NCBI RefSeq assembly: GCF_000420325.1
Contig: NZ_ATUS01000003.1
Coordinates: 186,001-250,000, forward strand
DNA length: 64,000 nt
DNA from: Spongiibacter tropicus DSM 19543
Lineage (GTDB): Bacteria > Pseudomonadota > Gammaproteobacteria > Pseudomonadales > Spongiibacteraceae
Direction of reading: 5' to 3'
The notes below the pieces were generated by a model, which saw nothing but the letters and a program-made list of their open reading frames with translations, was not told where the DNA came from and searched no databases. Each line of letters begins with the position of its first letter. Within the stretch, counting starts at the first letter, position 1. Made by a program: the position numbers and the translations under genes. This document shows, piece by piece, positions 50,765 to 59,903 of the stretch.

Positions 50765-53191
50765 TTAGAATTCTCCGCGTACCGTCACACCATAGGTCCG
50801 CGGGGCCGACACATAGCCGTTAAAGTCGTAGTCGTCACCCACATTCTGCAGCGGTGAGTTGAAGTGTTGTGTCACATAACGCTCGTCGCTGCAGTTCTGA
50901 CACCACAGGCTCACGGACAGCCCGGTCGAGGCCGAGCTCAACGCCAGCGTGGCGGCATATTCGGTCTGCGCGTCGCGCTTCTCATTGTTGGCCGGGTTAG
51001 TGAATTGCTCGCCGGAGTAATAGGCCGCCACACGCCCGCTCAGCGACAGATCCCGGCCAATGGGCTGATCGAAGCTTAAGGCGACATTTGCGGTCAGCTC
51101 CGGCGCCTGGGCAAAGTCACGACCGGACAGGGAAACCGTGCCCAAGGCGTCGGCACTCAGCGCCTCGGACTCGCCAAAGCTCGCCTCGGGCAACCAGGTA
51201 GCGGAAATATCCAGCGTCAGGGCGTCACTGAGAACGAACTGGTTCTCGATCTCGGCGCCGTACACCTCGGCTTCCGGCGCATTGAGAATGCTGAATGCGA
51301 GACCGTCGAAGTTGGCGACCTGCAGGTCGGTAATGTCGTTGTAGAACAGTGCGATATTGCTGCGCGCCCGACCGCCGAAATAGTCAGTTTTCAAACCCAG
51401 CTCATAGCCATCGATGTATTCCGAGTCATAGCGCGGATCATTCGGCTCGCAATCACCGTTCAGGGCACAGGTGGCTTCATTCGGGTTATCCCCCACACTG
51501 CCCGCCGCCTGATTATCGAGGTTCACCCCGCCAGATTTATAGCCACGGCTAAACGAGGCATAGGCCATGCTGCTGTCGCCCAACTGGTACTGCAGTGCGA
51601 ACTGGCCGCTGACGGCAGAATCGTCGTAGTCCTGATCGTATTCGGGGCCGGGCTGGGCGCCCAGCAACCGGAAGGGTTCCAGGGGATTACTGGTGAAGAA
51701 GCGGCGGCGCATGGCGCCGGTTTTTTCATCCTTGGAGTAACGCACACCGGCGGTCATGCTCAAGCGCTCGGTGATATCAAAATTCCAATGCATGAAGGCC
51801 GCGTAGGACTGGCTGCCGCCACTCATATTGATATCGCTGATCAAGCCCTCCTGCGCGAGCGGCAGCAAATCGGTGGGAATGCCAAGGCCTTGCAGAAAGC
51901 TGGTCAGATCAGCGGCGGCCAGCATCAGGTCAACCGGCACCCCCAAACCGGCCGGGGCATAGATGGTGACATACTCCGAGGCTTGATCGCCCCAGACTAA
52001 CTGGTGATCGGCATTGATATCTTCATCGGCGTAATACACACCCACCACGAAGTCTGCATAGCGGAAGGGGCCGAAGTCCTGAAACTCACCCGACAGTGTA
52101 AATTCCTGCGAGAACACCTGCGTGTTCAGCGACTCATTAATCCCGAGAATATTGGCCCCCGAGAAATCGGCATCCATACCAATCTGCTCAATACGCCAAT
52201 CGCGATACGCCGTCACCGATCCCAGCACGTAGTCGCCCAAGTAAGCATTGACGTTGAGCTGCATGCCTTTGTCTTCAACATCCTGATCGGTTTTATTGCT
52301 GAGCACCTGCTCGTAGTCTTCAAGCTTGTCAGAAGCGGTTTTCAAGCCGCGCTGCTGGGTAAGTTGATCGATATAGCCCTGCATCGGGCCGTCGACCGCA
52401 TCCACCTGACCGTAACAGCAGTTCACCTGCTCTTTCGACCAGTCAGTAATAAAGCGAACGCTGAGTGCATCACTGGGTTCAAACAGCCATTGCAGCTTCA
52501 GTGCGCGCGGTGCACTGTCGTTGTACTGCCCGCCATTGGGGTCTTCAATAAAGCCATCGCGCTCCGCCCACAAACCGGCAACACGCACCGCCAAAGCGTC
52601 GTTGAGCGGCTGGTTGTAGGCGCCTCGAATCAGACGTTTATTGTAGTTGCCGGCGGTCAGTTCAATATTGCCCTCTGCCTGCTCCAGGCTGGGCGAGACC
52701 GAATTAATGATCAGTGCCCCTGCCGAGGTATTCTTGCCGAACAGCGTGCCCTGCGGGCCGCGCAGTATCTGTAAGCCGTCGATATCCAGCCAGTTCTGCA
52801 TGGCCTGACCTGCGCGAGTGCGGTATACACCGTCAAAGAATACGCCGACGGCGCCTTCAAAAGACCGGTTGTTGCCCACCGTACCAATACCGCGAATAAA
52901 AATATTCGCGCTGTTGGCGGCGGAATTGGTGACATCGAATTTGATACTGGGAGAAATCGCCTGAATATTGCCGATGCTATCCACTTGCGCCAGCGCCATG
53001 TCTTCTGACGAGGCGGCGGTCACGGCAACCGGCACATCCTGCATACTCTCACTGCGGCGCTGTGCGGTTACGATCACTTCTTCAATCTGGCGGGATGCCG
53101 CCGGTGCGGAATCGGCCTCCTGGCCGATAACAGGAAATGATGTCAGCGTTGCCGCCAATAAAACGGGCGACCATACTACTTTGCCAGCCAT
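50765..53191 (-). CDS. TonB-dependent outer-membrane receptor
   Basis: An 808-residue receptor, paralogous to the one at 27.2 kb: signal peptide, TonB-box-like QIEEVIVTAQRR, plug with LRGPQGTLFGKN, and a barrel ending YGVTVRGEF. It shares the early CC pair (VNCCYGQ) and the late CxxC (WCQNCSD). It lies 24 bp upstream of a RoxA-like cytochrome on the same strand, so uptake and oxidation of one hydrophobic substrate is the simplest reading. CAGGAGA precedes the ATG. Confidence 0.88.
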   Translation of the reverse strand: MAGKVVWSPVLLAATLTSFPVIGQEADSAPAASRQIEEVIVTAQRRSESMQDVPVAVTAASSEDMALAQVDSIGNIQAISPSIKFDVTNSAANSANIFIRGIGTVGNNRSFEGAVGVFFDGVYRTRAGQAMQNWLDIDGLQILRGPQGTLFGKNTSAGALIINSVSPSLEQAEGNIELTAGNYNKRLIRGAYNQPLNDALAVRVAGLWAERDGFIEDPNGGQYNDSAPRALKLQWLFEPSDALSVRFITDWSKEQVNCCYGQVDAVDGPMQGYIDQLTQQRGLKTASDKLEDYEQVLSNKTDQDVEDKGMQLNVNAYLGDYVLGSVTAYRDWRIEQIGMDADFSGANILGINESLNTQVFSQEFTLSGEFQDFGPFRYADFVVGVYYADEDINADHQLVWGDQASEYVTIYAPAGLGVPVDLMLAAADLTSFLQGLGIPTDLLPLAQEGLISDINMSGGSQSYAAFMHWNFDITERLSMTAGVRYSKDEKTGAMRRRFFTSNPLEPFRLLGAQPGPEYDQDYDDSAVSGQFALQYQLGDSSMAYASFSRGYKSGGVNLDNQAAGSVGDNPNEATCALNGDCEPNDPRYDSEYIDGYELGLKTDYFGGRARSNIALFYNDITDLQVANFDGLAFSILNAPEAEVYGAEIENQFVLSDALTLDISATWLPEASFGESEALSADALGTVSLSGRDFAQAPELTANVALSFDQPIGRDLSLSGRVAAYYSGEQFTNPANNEKRDAQTEYAATLALSSASTGLSVSLWCQNCSDERYVTQHFNSPLQNVGDDYDFNGYVSAPRTYGVTVRGEF

Positions 53192-53388
53192 GTCTGCTTT
53201 CTCCTGATTATTTTTATCTCCGACACCCTCATGAAGTCGGAAAGCTGACAGTATTCTGGAACATTGGCAGACACACCGATTGGCTGGTACTGCCAGAAAT
53301 TGTTGGTAGAGACAGCACCGGCCGGAACGATCGTTTATTCCATATGGCTATTTATTTATTCCTTAATGCCATTTATAACTGGCAGGAT

Positions 53389-53472
53389 ATGTCTGAAGAA
53401 ACACGACGATGCGAGCCTGTTCCCGCATCCGCTCGCAGCAACCAACGAGGTAAAAGACGAGGTATAAAATGA
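53389..53472 (+). CDS. possible 27-residue leader ORF
   Basis: An ATG with AGGA 4 nt upstream opens a 27-codon Arg-rich frame (MSEETRRCEPVPASARSNQR and on) whose stop overlaps the rhodanese ATG as ATGA. It could couple translation of the rhodanese gene, but there is no other evidence for it. Confidence 0.2.
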   Translation: MSEETRRCEPVPASARSNQRGKRRGIK

Positions 53473-53849
53473 AAACCGTTCACGACATGGTTGATGCCGC
53501 CAAGGCCGAAATACATGAGGTTTCCGTTGGCGAAGCCGAGGCCGCCATCAACGGGGCCGATTACCTGATAGATGTGCGCGAAGATGACGAATTCCACGAC
53601 GGCCATATCGCCGGGGCGATCAATATTCCCCGAGGCCTGCTGGAATTTAAAATGAGTAATGACGAGGAACTCTGCCAGCGCGACAAACAGATCCTGCTGT
53701 ACTGCAAAACCAGCGGCCGCGCCGCGCTGTCGGCCAAGGCGCTGAAAGAATTAGGCTACAGCCAGGTCAGTTCGATCGCCGGAGGGTTCGACGCCTGGGT
53801 GGCGGCGGGAAAAGCAGTGGTCACTCCCAAGCTTCCCGATTTCGACTGA
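53469..53849 (+). CDS. single-domain rhodanese (sulfurtransferase)
   Basis: A 126-residue rhodanese. The conserved start YLIDVREDDEFHDGHIAGA, IPRGLLEFKM and the active-site loop YCKTSGRAA with the catalytic Cys are all present, followed by GGFDAWVAAGK. Single-domain rhodaneses carry persulfide sulfur for thiosulfate/cyanide transfer or sulfur trafficking. GAGGT precedes the ATG. It is divergent from the TonB-receptor gene and converges with a UspA gene. Confidence 0.85.
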   Translation: MKTVHDMVDAAKAEIHEVSVGEAEAAINGADYLIDVREDDEFHDGHIAGAINIPRGLLEFKMSNDEELCQRDKQILLYCKTSGRAALSAKALKELGYSQVSSIAGGFDAWVAAGKAVVTPKLPDFD

Positions 53850-53862
53850 CTGCTGCTGCAGT

Positions 53863-53895
53863 CAGACACCGTAACGCCCTGCGTTATGGTGTCTG
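53863..53895. terminator. long hairpin between convergent rhodanese and UspA genes
   Basis: Fifteen bases (CAGACACCGTAACGC, 53863-53877) pair with 53881-53895 around CCT with one G-U. It lies between the rhodanese and UspA stops. A T-tract is absent on both sides. Confidence 0.55.
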
Positions 53896-53907
53896 CTTCG
53901 CGATGAC

Positions 53908-54759
53908 TCAGCGCAGCACAATCATCGGCTTGGTCGCACTTTCAATCATCCGCAGCGTATTGCTGCCAAGGAAGAACTGGCGGATTTTGGAGTGGGCAAA
54001 GGCGCCGATCAACATCAGATCAATATCGTGCTGTTGTTTGTAGCCCAGCAGCGAGTCATAGATATCCCCCTCAAGGTAGCGGGCCGTAACCTCGAAACCT
54101 TCTGACTCCAGCAAGGCCTTGGTCCGCTCAAAGCGGCCCATCTGATCGTCGACCTTGTTTCTGACCGTCACCAGATGGCAGGGTAATCCTTTCAGCAAGT
54201 CGCTGCGAATAATGCGCTGCACCGCTTTGTCTGCAGTATCGCGGCCATCGTAAGCGAGCATAAAATTCTTCGGCGTGGAAAAGTGCTTGGGCACAATCAG
54301 CAGCGGCGTATGCAACTGGCGAATTAACTGCTCTACATGCGAACCCAGCGCACTGAAACTGCCCTGATGACCTTCACCGGAGCGGCCCAGCACAACAAGT
54401 CGTGCCTCTTCTTCCAGATCGGTCAGCGACTCCAGTAAATCACCGTGACGCTGCTTTTGTTCCACCGCCGACACGCCGTACTCGCCAGCACGTTCCGCCG
54501 CTGCCGACAGCATGTTTTTGCCAAGCTGCAAGGCCAGCTCGGCACGCTTCTGATCCAACGCGGCCATCTCTTCCAATAACGCGGCACTGGCCCCGAGACC
54601 AATAGCACCGCTTAAGTCGTCGGCGCCGTGTTGCTGCTCTTTTTCGATGGTGTGCAGAAACAGCACGGTTTTTTCCAGTTTCCGCGAGGCCCATATAGCC
54701 GCGTCGCACACCGACTGCGCCATGGCGGAACCGTCGATACAAGCAATGATTTTCTGCAT
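53908..54759 (-). CDS. tandem-domain universal stress protein
   Basis: A 283-residue protein with two UspA domains. The first begins MQKIIACIDGSAMAQSVCDA and ends with LVVLGRSGEGHQGSFSALGS and PLLIVP; the second starts NFMLAYDGRDTADKAV and ends with GAFAHSKIRQFFLGSNTLRM and PMIVLR. Both halves retain a G-x(2/3)-G-like ATP loop in part. It precedes nothing on its strand but follows the SulP gene after 26 bp, so the two are co-transcribed; a Usp next to a SulP anion carrier is a common pairing. Confidence 0.85.
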   Translation of the reverse strand: MQKIIACIDGSAMAQSVCDAAIWASRKLEKTVLFLHTIEKEQQHGADDLSGAIGLGASAALLEEMAALDQKRAELALQLGKNMLSAAAERAGEYGVSAVEQKQRHGDLLESLTDLEEEARLVVLGRSGEGHQGSFSALGSHVEQLIRQLHTPLLIVPKHFSTPKNFMLAYDGRDTADKAVQRIIRSDLLKGLPCHLVTVRNKVDDQMGRFERTKALLESEGFEVTARYLEGDIYDSLLGYKQQHDIDLMLIGAFAHSKIRQFFLGSNTLRMIESATKPMIVLR

Positions 54760-54785
54760 AGTCGTCTCCTTGAGATCGGCCGGCG

Positions 54786-56270
54786 TCAGTGTCCGCCCAT
54801 CAGCTTCTCGACCTCTTTAGGGTCGTTGTGTACGCCGAATTTGTCCACCACTGTTTCGGTGGCGGCGTTCATGCCCACGATATCGACCTTGGCACCCTCG
54901 CGGCGGAATTTGATGACCACCTTATCCAGCGCGCCGACGGCGGTGATATCCCAGAAGTGGGCCTGAGACAGGTCGATGCACACGCTTTCCACCGCTTCCT
55001 TGAAATCAAAGGATTCAATGAATTGCTCCGACGAGGCAAAGAACACCTGCCCGACCACGCGGTAGTGACGATGCGCGTCATCGCCCTCGGTTTTCACCAC
55101 CATGAAACGACCGATCTTGTTGGCGAAGAACAGCGTTGCCAGCAGCACACCCACGAGGACACCCAAGGCCAGATTGTGCGTCGCCACCACCACCGCGACC
55201 GTGGCGATCATCACGATATTGCTGGATAGCGGGTTCTTGCGCAGATCCCGGACGGAGGCCCAGGAGAACGTACCGATCGACACCATAATCATCACCGCAA
55301 CGAGCGCCGCCATGGGAATCTGCGAAATCCACTCGTCGAGGAACACCACCATGATGATCAGCAGCAGGCCGGCCGTGAAGGTAGACAGCCGCCCGCGACC
55401 GCCGGATTTCACGTTGATAATCGACTGACCGATCATCGCGCAACCGGCCATGCCACCCAGCAGCCCGGAGCCGATATTGGCAATGCCCTGTCCCTTACAC
55501 TCGCGATTGCGGTCGGACTTGGTATCTGTCAGATCGTCGACAATCGTCGCGGTCATCATCGACTCCAGCAGGCCGACCACGGCCAGGCCGATGGAGTAAG
55601 GCAGAATAATCTGCAGGGTTTCGAGGTTCAGCGGCACATCCGGCCACAGGAAAATCGGCAGGGTATCGGGCAGCTCGCCCATATCGCCCACGGTGCGAAT
55701 ATCCAGCCCCATCACCATCGCGACAATGGTCATCAGCACAATACAGACCAGTGGCGACGGCACGGTTTTACCGATCACCGGCAGATAGGGAAAGAGATAG
55801 ATAATCCCCAAGCCTGTGGCGGTCATCGCATACACGTGCCAGGTGACGTTGGTCAGCTCCGGCAGTTGGGCCATGAATATCAGAATCGCCAGCGCGTTGA
55901 CAAAGCCGGTGACCACCGAGCGCGATACGAAGCGCATCAGGCTGCCCAACTTCAGATAGCCCGCCAGAATCTGGAACACCCCGGTCAACAGCGTGGCCGC
56001 CAACAGGTATTGCAGGCCGTGCTCCTTAACGAGCGTGACCATCAATAGCGCCATGGCCCCGGTAGCGGCGGAGATCATCCCCGGACGACCGCCAACCACG
56101 GCGATAATCACCGCAATACAGAAGGACGCATAGAGCCCCACCTTGGGGTCTACACCGGCAATAATGGAGAAGGCGATGGCTTCGGGAATCAGCGCCAGCG
56201 CCACCACCGTGCCCGCCAATAAATCTGCGCGGATATTGGAAAACCACTCCGCTTTTGCTTTTTCTAACAT
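54786..56270 (-). CDS. SulP-family anion transporter with STAS domain
   Basis: A 494-residue SulP carrier. About twelve helices include the family signature region [20 protein letters not shown] and [22 protein letters not shown]; a C-terminal STAS domain carries the conserved [18 protein letters not shown]. SulP proteins transport sulfate, bicarbonate or dicarboxylates, often Na+-coupled. Substrate is not clear; marine homologues include BicA-type bicarbonate carriers. A strong sigma-70-like promoter and a terminator of the upstream thiolase lie just before it. Cotranscribed with the UspA gene downstream. Confidence 0.87.
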   Translation of the reverse strand: MLEKAKAEWFSNIRADLLAGTVVALALIPEAIAFSIIAGVDPKVGLYASFCIAVIIAVVGGRPGMISAATGAMALLMVTLVKEHGLQYLLAATLLTGVFQILAGYLKLGSLMRFVSRSVVTGFVNALAILIFMAQLPELTNVTWHVYAMTATGLGIIYLFPYLPVIGKTVPSPLVCIVLMTIVAMVMGLDIRTVGDMGELPDTLPIFLWPDVPLNLETLQIILPYSIGLAVVGLLESMMTATIVDDLTDTKSDRNRECKGQGIANIGSGLLGGMAGCAMIGQSIINVKSGGRGRLSTFTAGLLLIIMVVFLDEWISQIPMAALVAVMIMVSIGTFSWASVRDLRKNPLSSNIVMIATVAVVVATHNLALGVLVGVLLATLFFANKIGRFMVVKTEGDDAHRHYRVVGQVFFASSEQFIESFDFKEAVESVCIDLSQAHFWDITAVGALDKVVIKFRREGAKVDIVGMNAATETVVDKFGVHNDPKEVEKLMGGH

Positions 56271-56453
56271 GGAAAACCTTTTCCGCTTTTCGATAGCGGT
56301 CTCAATCGTGGCGATACACCGACAGTGGGCATCACACTACTACGCAGGATGCTTTACAGGAAAAGCGTGAAACGTATCCGGTAAAGGCGAAGGCTTGCCC
56401 GGCGATGGCGGGCGCAGAGAGCATCCAGTCTCTCTGGGAGATGTACGCGGCGG

Positions 56454-56481
56454 ATTCTATCGGCTCCACCCATCATGTCAA
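56454..56481 (-). promoter_or_regulatory. sigma-70-like promoter of sulP
   Basis: On the minus strand TTGACA (56476-56481) and TAGAAT (56454-56459) are 16 bp apart, a near-consensus pair. The start point should be near 56447, giving a leader of about 175 nt to the sulP ATG, with small CAGAGAG/CTCTCTG and GC-rich hairpins in it. Confidence 0.6.
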
Positions 56482-56498
56482 CGCAACAAAGTCGGACA

Positions 56499-56534
56499 TA
56501 AAAAAACCGCTGCCAGCATGCTGGCAGCGGTTTT
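56499..56534 (-). terminator. intrinsic terminator after thiolase (perfect palindrome)
   Basis: Positions 56503-56534 form a 32-bp perfect palindrome centred on GCATGC (CCGCTGCCAGC and its complement, with A/T-run ends). Transcription from the minus strand meets a strong stem and then a T run, 19 bp after the thiolase stop. Confidence 0.85.
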
Positions 56535-56552
56535 GCGTCAGAGCCGCCCGAT

Positions 56553-57755
56553 TTAGAAGGCTTCGAACAGCGCCGCCGCGCCCATGCCGCCGCCGATACA
56601 CATGGTAACCACTGCGTATTTTTCACCGCGACGACGGGCTTCCAGCAGGGCGTGCCCCACCAGACGGGCACCCGACATGCCGAAGGGGTGGCCGATGGAA
56701 ATGCCGCCGCCGTTAATGTTCAGCTTGTTGTTGTCGATGCCCAACTGGTCGCGGCAGTAAATCACCTGACAGGCGAAGGCTTCGTTCAGCTCCCACACGC
56801 CGATGTCATCGACACTCAGGCCGTGACGCTTGAGCAGCTTGGGAATGGCAAAGACCGGGCCGATGCCCATCTCGTCAGCCTTACAACCGGCAACCGCCAG
56901 ACCGCGATAGGCACCCAGCGGCGCCAGACCCAGTTGCTCGGCGCGCTTGGCTTCCATCAGCACACTGGCAGAGGCACCGTCAGAAAGCTGTGAGGCGTTG
57001 CCTGCTGTGATGAATTTGCCTTCTTTCACCCACTGGCCATCTTTCCAGACCGGCGCCAGCCCTTGCAGGCTTTCCAGCGTAGTGGACGGACGGTTGCACT
57101 CGTCGCGATCCAGTACCACGTCTTGATAGCTGGTCTCTTTGGTTTCTTTGTTAAACACCGCCATGCGCGTGGCAAAAGGCACAATCTCGTCGTTGAACAG
57201 ACCGGCTTCCTGAGCGGCGGCCACGCGCATTTGGCTTTGCAGGGCGTATTCGTCCTGGGCTTCACGGCTGATGCCATAGCGCTCAGAAACGATTTCTGCC
57301 GTTTCGATCATCGGGATATAGGCCGTGGGATCGATGTCGGTAACGGTCTGCGACACATTGCGATAGCTGTTCTTGTGCTTGGTTTGCACCAGCGAGATAG
57401 ACTCCAGACCACCGGCAACCGCCACGTCCATTTCGTCACACATAATGGATTTCGCGGCCCAGGCAATCGACATCAGGCCAGAGCTGCACTGGCGGTCCAT
57501 GGTCATACCCGCCGTGGTGTCGGGCAGGCCCGCTGCCACGCTGCACAGGCGTCCCAGGTTATAGCTCTGTGTGCCCTGCTGGGCCGCCGCGCCCATGATC
57601 ACGTCTTCCACCGAGGCGGGGTCGATACCCGCGCGCTCAACGGCCGCTTTCACAGCATGACCGCCCATCGCCGGGGCTTCGGTGTCGTTCAGCGCACCGC
57701 GGAAGGATTTGCCCATACCGGTACGGGCGGTAGAAACGATAACGGCTTCTTTCAT
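56553..57755 (-). CDS. acetyl-CoA acyltransferase (thiolase)
   Basis: A 400-residue thiolase with Cys in [14 protein letters not shown] (about residue 90), His in [11 protein letters not shown] and the C-terminal Cys in [10 protein letters not shown]. Members act in beta-oxidation by CoA-dependent cleavage of 3-ketoacyl-CoA. It is the last gene of the steroid-type cluster and follows the IpdF-like SDR. It does not carry the FadA5 or FadA6 signature regions; it is a more general acyltransferase. Confidence 0.85.
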   Translation of the reverse strand: MKEAVIVSTARTGMGKSFRGALNDTEAPAMGGHAVKAAVERAGIDPASVEDVIMGAAAQQGTQSYNLGRLCSVAAGLPDTTAGMTMDRQCSSGLMSIAWAAKSIMCDEMDVAVAGGLESISLVQTKHKNSYRNVSQTVTDIDPTAYIPMIETAEIVSERYGISREAQDEYALQSQMRVAAAQEAGLFNDEIVPFATRMAVFNKETKETSYQDVVLDRDECNRPSTTLESLQGLAPVWKDGQWVKEGKFITAGNASQLSDGASASVLMEAKRAEQLGLAPLGAYRGLAVAGCKADEMGIGPVFAIPKLLKRHGLSVDDIGVWELNEAFACQVIYCRDQLGIDNNKLNINGGGISIGHPFGMSGARLVGHALLEARRRGEKYAVVTMCIGGGMGAAALFEAF

Positions 57756-57809
57756 GTCTAACCTCGTTCTGTGTAGGCGCCACGCAGACGCCGTGAATAA
57801 GTCGGTGGA

Positions 57810-58598
57810 TCAGGCGCGCTGCGAGGAGCAGCTGATAATTTCGCCGGTCAGGTAACTGGAATAATCCGAGGCCAGGAACATCATGACATTGGCCACTTCC
57901 CAGACTTCCGCACCGCGACCAAAGGCCTCGCGGCTTTCCAGCTCAGCCAGCAGCTCTTCGGGGGCCGATTTTTTCAGCATCGGGTGCACCGCCAGCGACG
58001 GCGATACCGCGTTGATCCGCACACCGAAGTCGGCCGCTTCCAGGGCCGCGCAGCGGGTCAGCGCCATCACACCGGCTTTGGCCGCTGCGTAGTGTGACTG
58101 TTCTTTCTGTGCGCGCCAACCCAGCACGGACGCATTGTTGACGATCACCCCGGCGCCGCGGGCCTTCATGGTACGCATCATCTGGCGAGTCATGCGCATG
58201 GTGCCGTTCAGGGTCACATCGATCACCCGGTCCCACTCGGCGTCTTCCATGTCGATCAGCGACTTGGTGGTGCCCAGGCCGGCGTTGTTAATCAGCACGT
58301 CCACACCGCCGCAGAAGTCTTCGGCAAAGGCGATGAGCGCCTGTACGTCCTCTTCCACCGCGACATTGCAGACTTTACCGTCGACCTTATCCAAGCCGGT
58401 TTCCGCTTTCAGGCGCTCTACGGCGTCATTCAGGCGACCTTCGTGAATATCGCTGATCACAATGCTGCGACAGCCCTCTTCCACTGCGCGCTTGGCGGCG
58501 GCAAAGCCAATGCCTGCGCCTGCGGCGGCGGTAATCAGTACCGACTTACCCTTCAGCAGGCCGTGGCCCGCAACGTATTCCGGAATCTTCACACTCAT
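57810..58598 (-). CDS. ipdF: IpdF-like SDR, steroid C/D-ring dehydrogenase
   Basis: A 262-residue SDR strikingly like actinobacterial IpdF. Shared landmarks are GHGLLKGKSVLITAAAGAGIG, NNAGLGTTKSL, DAEWDRVIDVTLNGT, NNASVLGWRAQKEQSHYAAA with active-site Tyr-x3-Lys, and SDYSSYLTGEIIS. IpdF oxidoreduces the 5-hydroxy/oxo group of HIP-type CoA thioesters during steroid C/D-ring breakdown. The ATG at 58598 follows AGGAGATA (another ATG is 3 bp before). It lies between the FadE30-like ACAD and the thiolase. The match is from memory of the family, not a search. Confidence 0.8.
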   Translation of the reverse strand: MSVKIPEYVAGHGLLKGKSVLITAAAGAGIGFAAAKRAVEEGCRSIVISDIHEGRLNDAVERLKAETGLDKVDGKVCNVAVEEDVQALIAFAEDFCGGVDVLINNAGLGTTKSLIDMEDAEWDRVIDVTLNGTMRMTRQMMRTMKARGAGVIVNNASVLGWRAQKEQSHYAAAKAGVMALTRCAALEAADFGVRINAVSPSLAVHPMLKKSAPEELLAELESREAFGRGAEVWEVANVMMFLASDYSSYLTGEIISCSSQRA

Positions 58599-58668
58599 CA
58601 TTATCTCCTGGCGGCAGGCGTCTGCTGCGCCCGCTCGTGTTTTTGATTGGCTGCTGCGCGTGCTCAGG

Positions 58669-59859
58669 CTACCACTTGGGCTCTTTGGGCATACCCAAGC
58701 CGCGCTCGGCAATAATATTGCGCTGGATCTGATTGGTACCGCCGTAAATGGTATCGGAGCGGGTAAACAGGAACAGCGACTGCAGGCGATTCAGTTCATA
58801 GGGCGCTTCAGGCAGGATATTGGCCTCGGGGCCCATAATATCCACCGCCAGCTCACCCAGATCACGGTGCCAGCTCGCCCAGTACAGTTTGTAGATCAGC
58901 GCCTCTTTCTGCAGGCTGCCGTCGCCCTTGTCGCCAGACAGCATGCGCATGCTGTTATAGCGCATCAGTTTCAGGCCGATGTGGGCCTGTGCGAGGCGTT
59001 GGCGGATCTGCGGGTCTTCCGCGGCGCCGTTTTCCCTGGCCAGCTTCACCACTTCATCCAACTCGTTCTGGAAGGCCATCTGCTGGCCCAAGGTGGACAC
59101 GCCACGCTCAAAGCCCAACAGGCCCATGGCCACTTTCCAGCCGTCGCCGGGCTCACCGACGATGTCGCCGGCGTCGCACTCGGCATCGTCAAAGAACACT
59201 TCGTTGAATTCAGAGGTGCCGGTGATCTGCTCGATGGGGCGCACGGTCACGCCGGGCTGATCCATTTTCACCAGAAAGAAGCCCAGACCTTTGTGGGCCA
59301 CCGAATCGGGATCGGTACGCGCCACAACAAAGCAGTATTCCGACTCGTGGGCCAGTGAGGTCCACACTTTCTGGCCGTTGATAATCCACTTGCCACTGGC
59401 CTCATCGAAACGCGCCTTGGTTTTCACGTTGGCGAGGTCGGAACCGGCCCCCGGCTCAGAGTAGCCCTGACACCAGAACTCAGTGCCCGCCAGAATGCCC
59501 GGCAGGTATTTGGCTTTCTGCTCTTCGCTGCCGAAGGCAATAATAGTCGGCCCGGCCAGACCGTCGCCGATATGCCCCATGCGCCCCGGCGCACCGGCAC
59601 GGGCGTATTCCTCGTAAAAAATCACCTGCTGTTCAATCGACAGGCCGCGACCGCCGTACTGTTCCGGCCAGCCCACACAAGTCCAGCGGCCTTCCGCCAG
59701 TTTCTGCTCCCAGCGCTTGCGCTCCTCGGGGAACATATGCTCGTCGCCGGGGCCACCGCGAAATTTCAACTGGGCAAATTCACCGGTGAGATTGTCTTTC
59801 AGCCACCCGGCAATCTCGGCGCGGAAGGCTTCGTCTTTTTCACTGAATTGTAACTTCAT
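58669..59859 (-). CDS. fadE30: FadE30-like acyl-CoA dehydrogenase
   Basis: A 396-residue ACAD whose whole architecture resembles mycobacterial FadE30: WPEQYGGRGLSIEQQVIFYEEYARA, GYSEPGAGSDLANVKT, KVWTSLAHESEY, PIEQITGTSEFNEVFFDDA, GFERGVSTLGQQ with the likely base Glu, and the end FTRSDTIYGGTNQIQRNII followed by AERGLGMPKEP. FadE30 dehydrogenates the propionyl side chain of HIP-CoA in steroid-ring catabolism. It is upstream of ipdF and 44 bp downstream of a companion ACAD gene. Confidence 0.83.
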   Translation of the reverse strand: MKLQFSEKDEAFRAEIAGWLKDNLTGEFAQLKFRGGPGDEHMFPEERKRWEQKLAEGRWTCVGWPEQYGGRGLSIEQQVIFYEEYARAGAPGRMGHIGDGLAGPTIIAFGSEEQKAKYLPGILAGTEFWCQGYSEPGAGSDLANVKTKARFDEASGKWIINGQKVWTSLAHESEYCFVVARTDPDSVAHKGLGFFLVKMDQPGVTVRPIEQITGTSEFNEVFFDDAECDAGDIVGEPGDGWKVAMGLLGFERGVSTLGQQMAFQNELDEVVKLARENGAAEDPQIRQRLAQAHIGLKLMRYNSMRMLSGDKGDGSLQKEALIYKLYWASWHRDLGELAVDIMGPEANILPEAPYELNRLQSLFLFTRSDTIYGGTNQIQRNIIAERGLGMPKEPKW

Positions 59860-59903
59860 GCTCGTTCTCGCTTAGCCTGTTTCAGTTCTGCGGCTCTGGA
59901 CGC

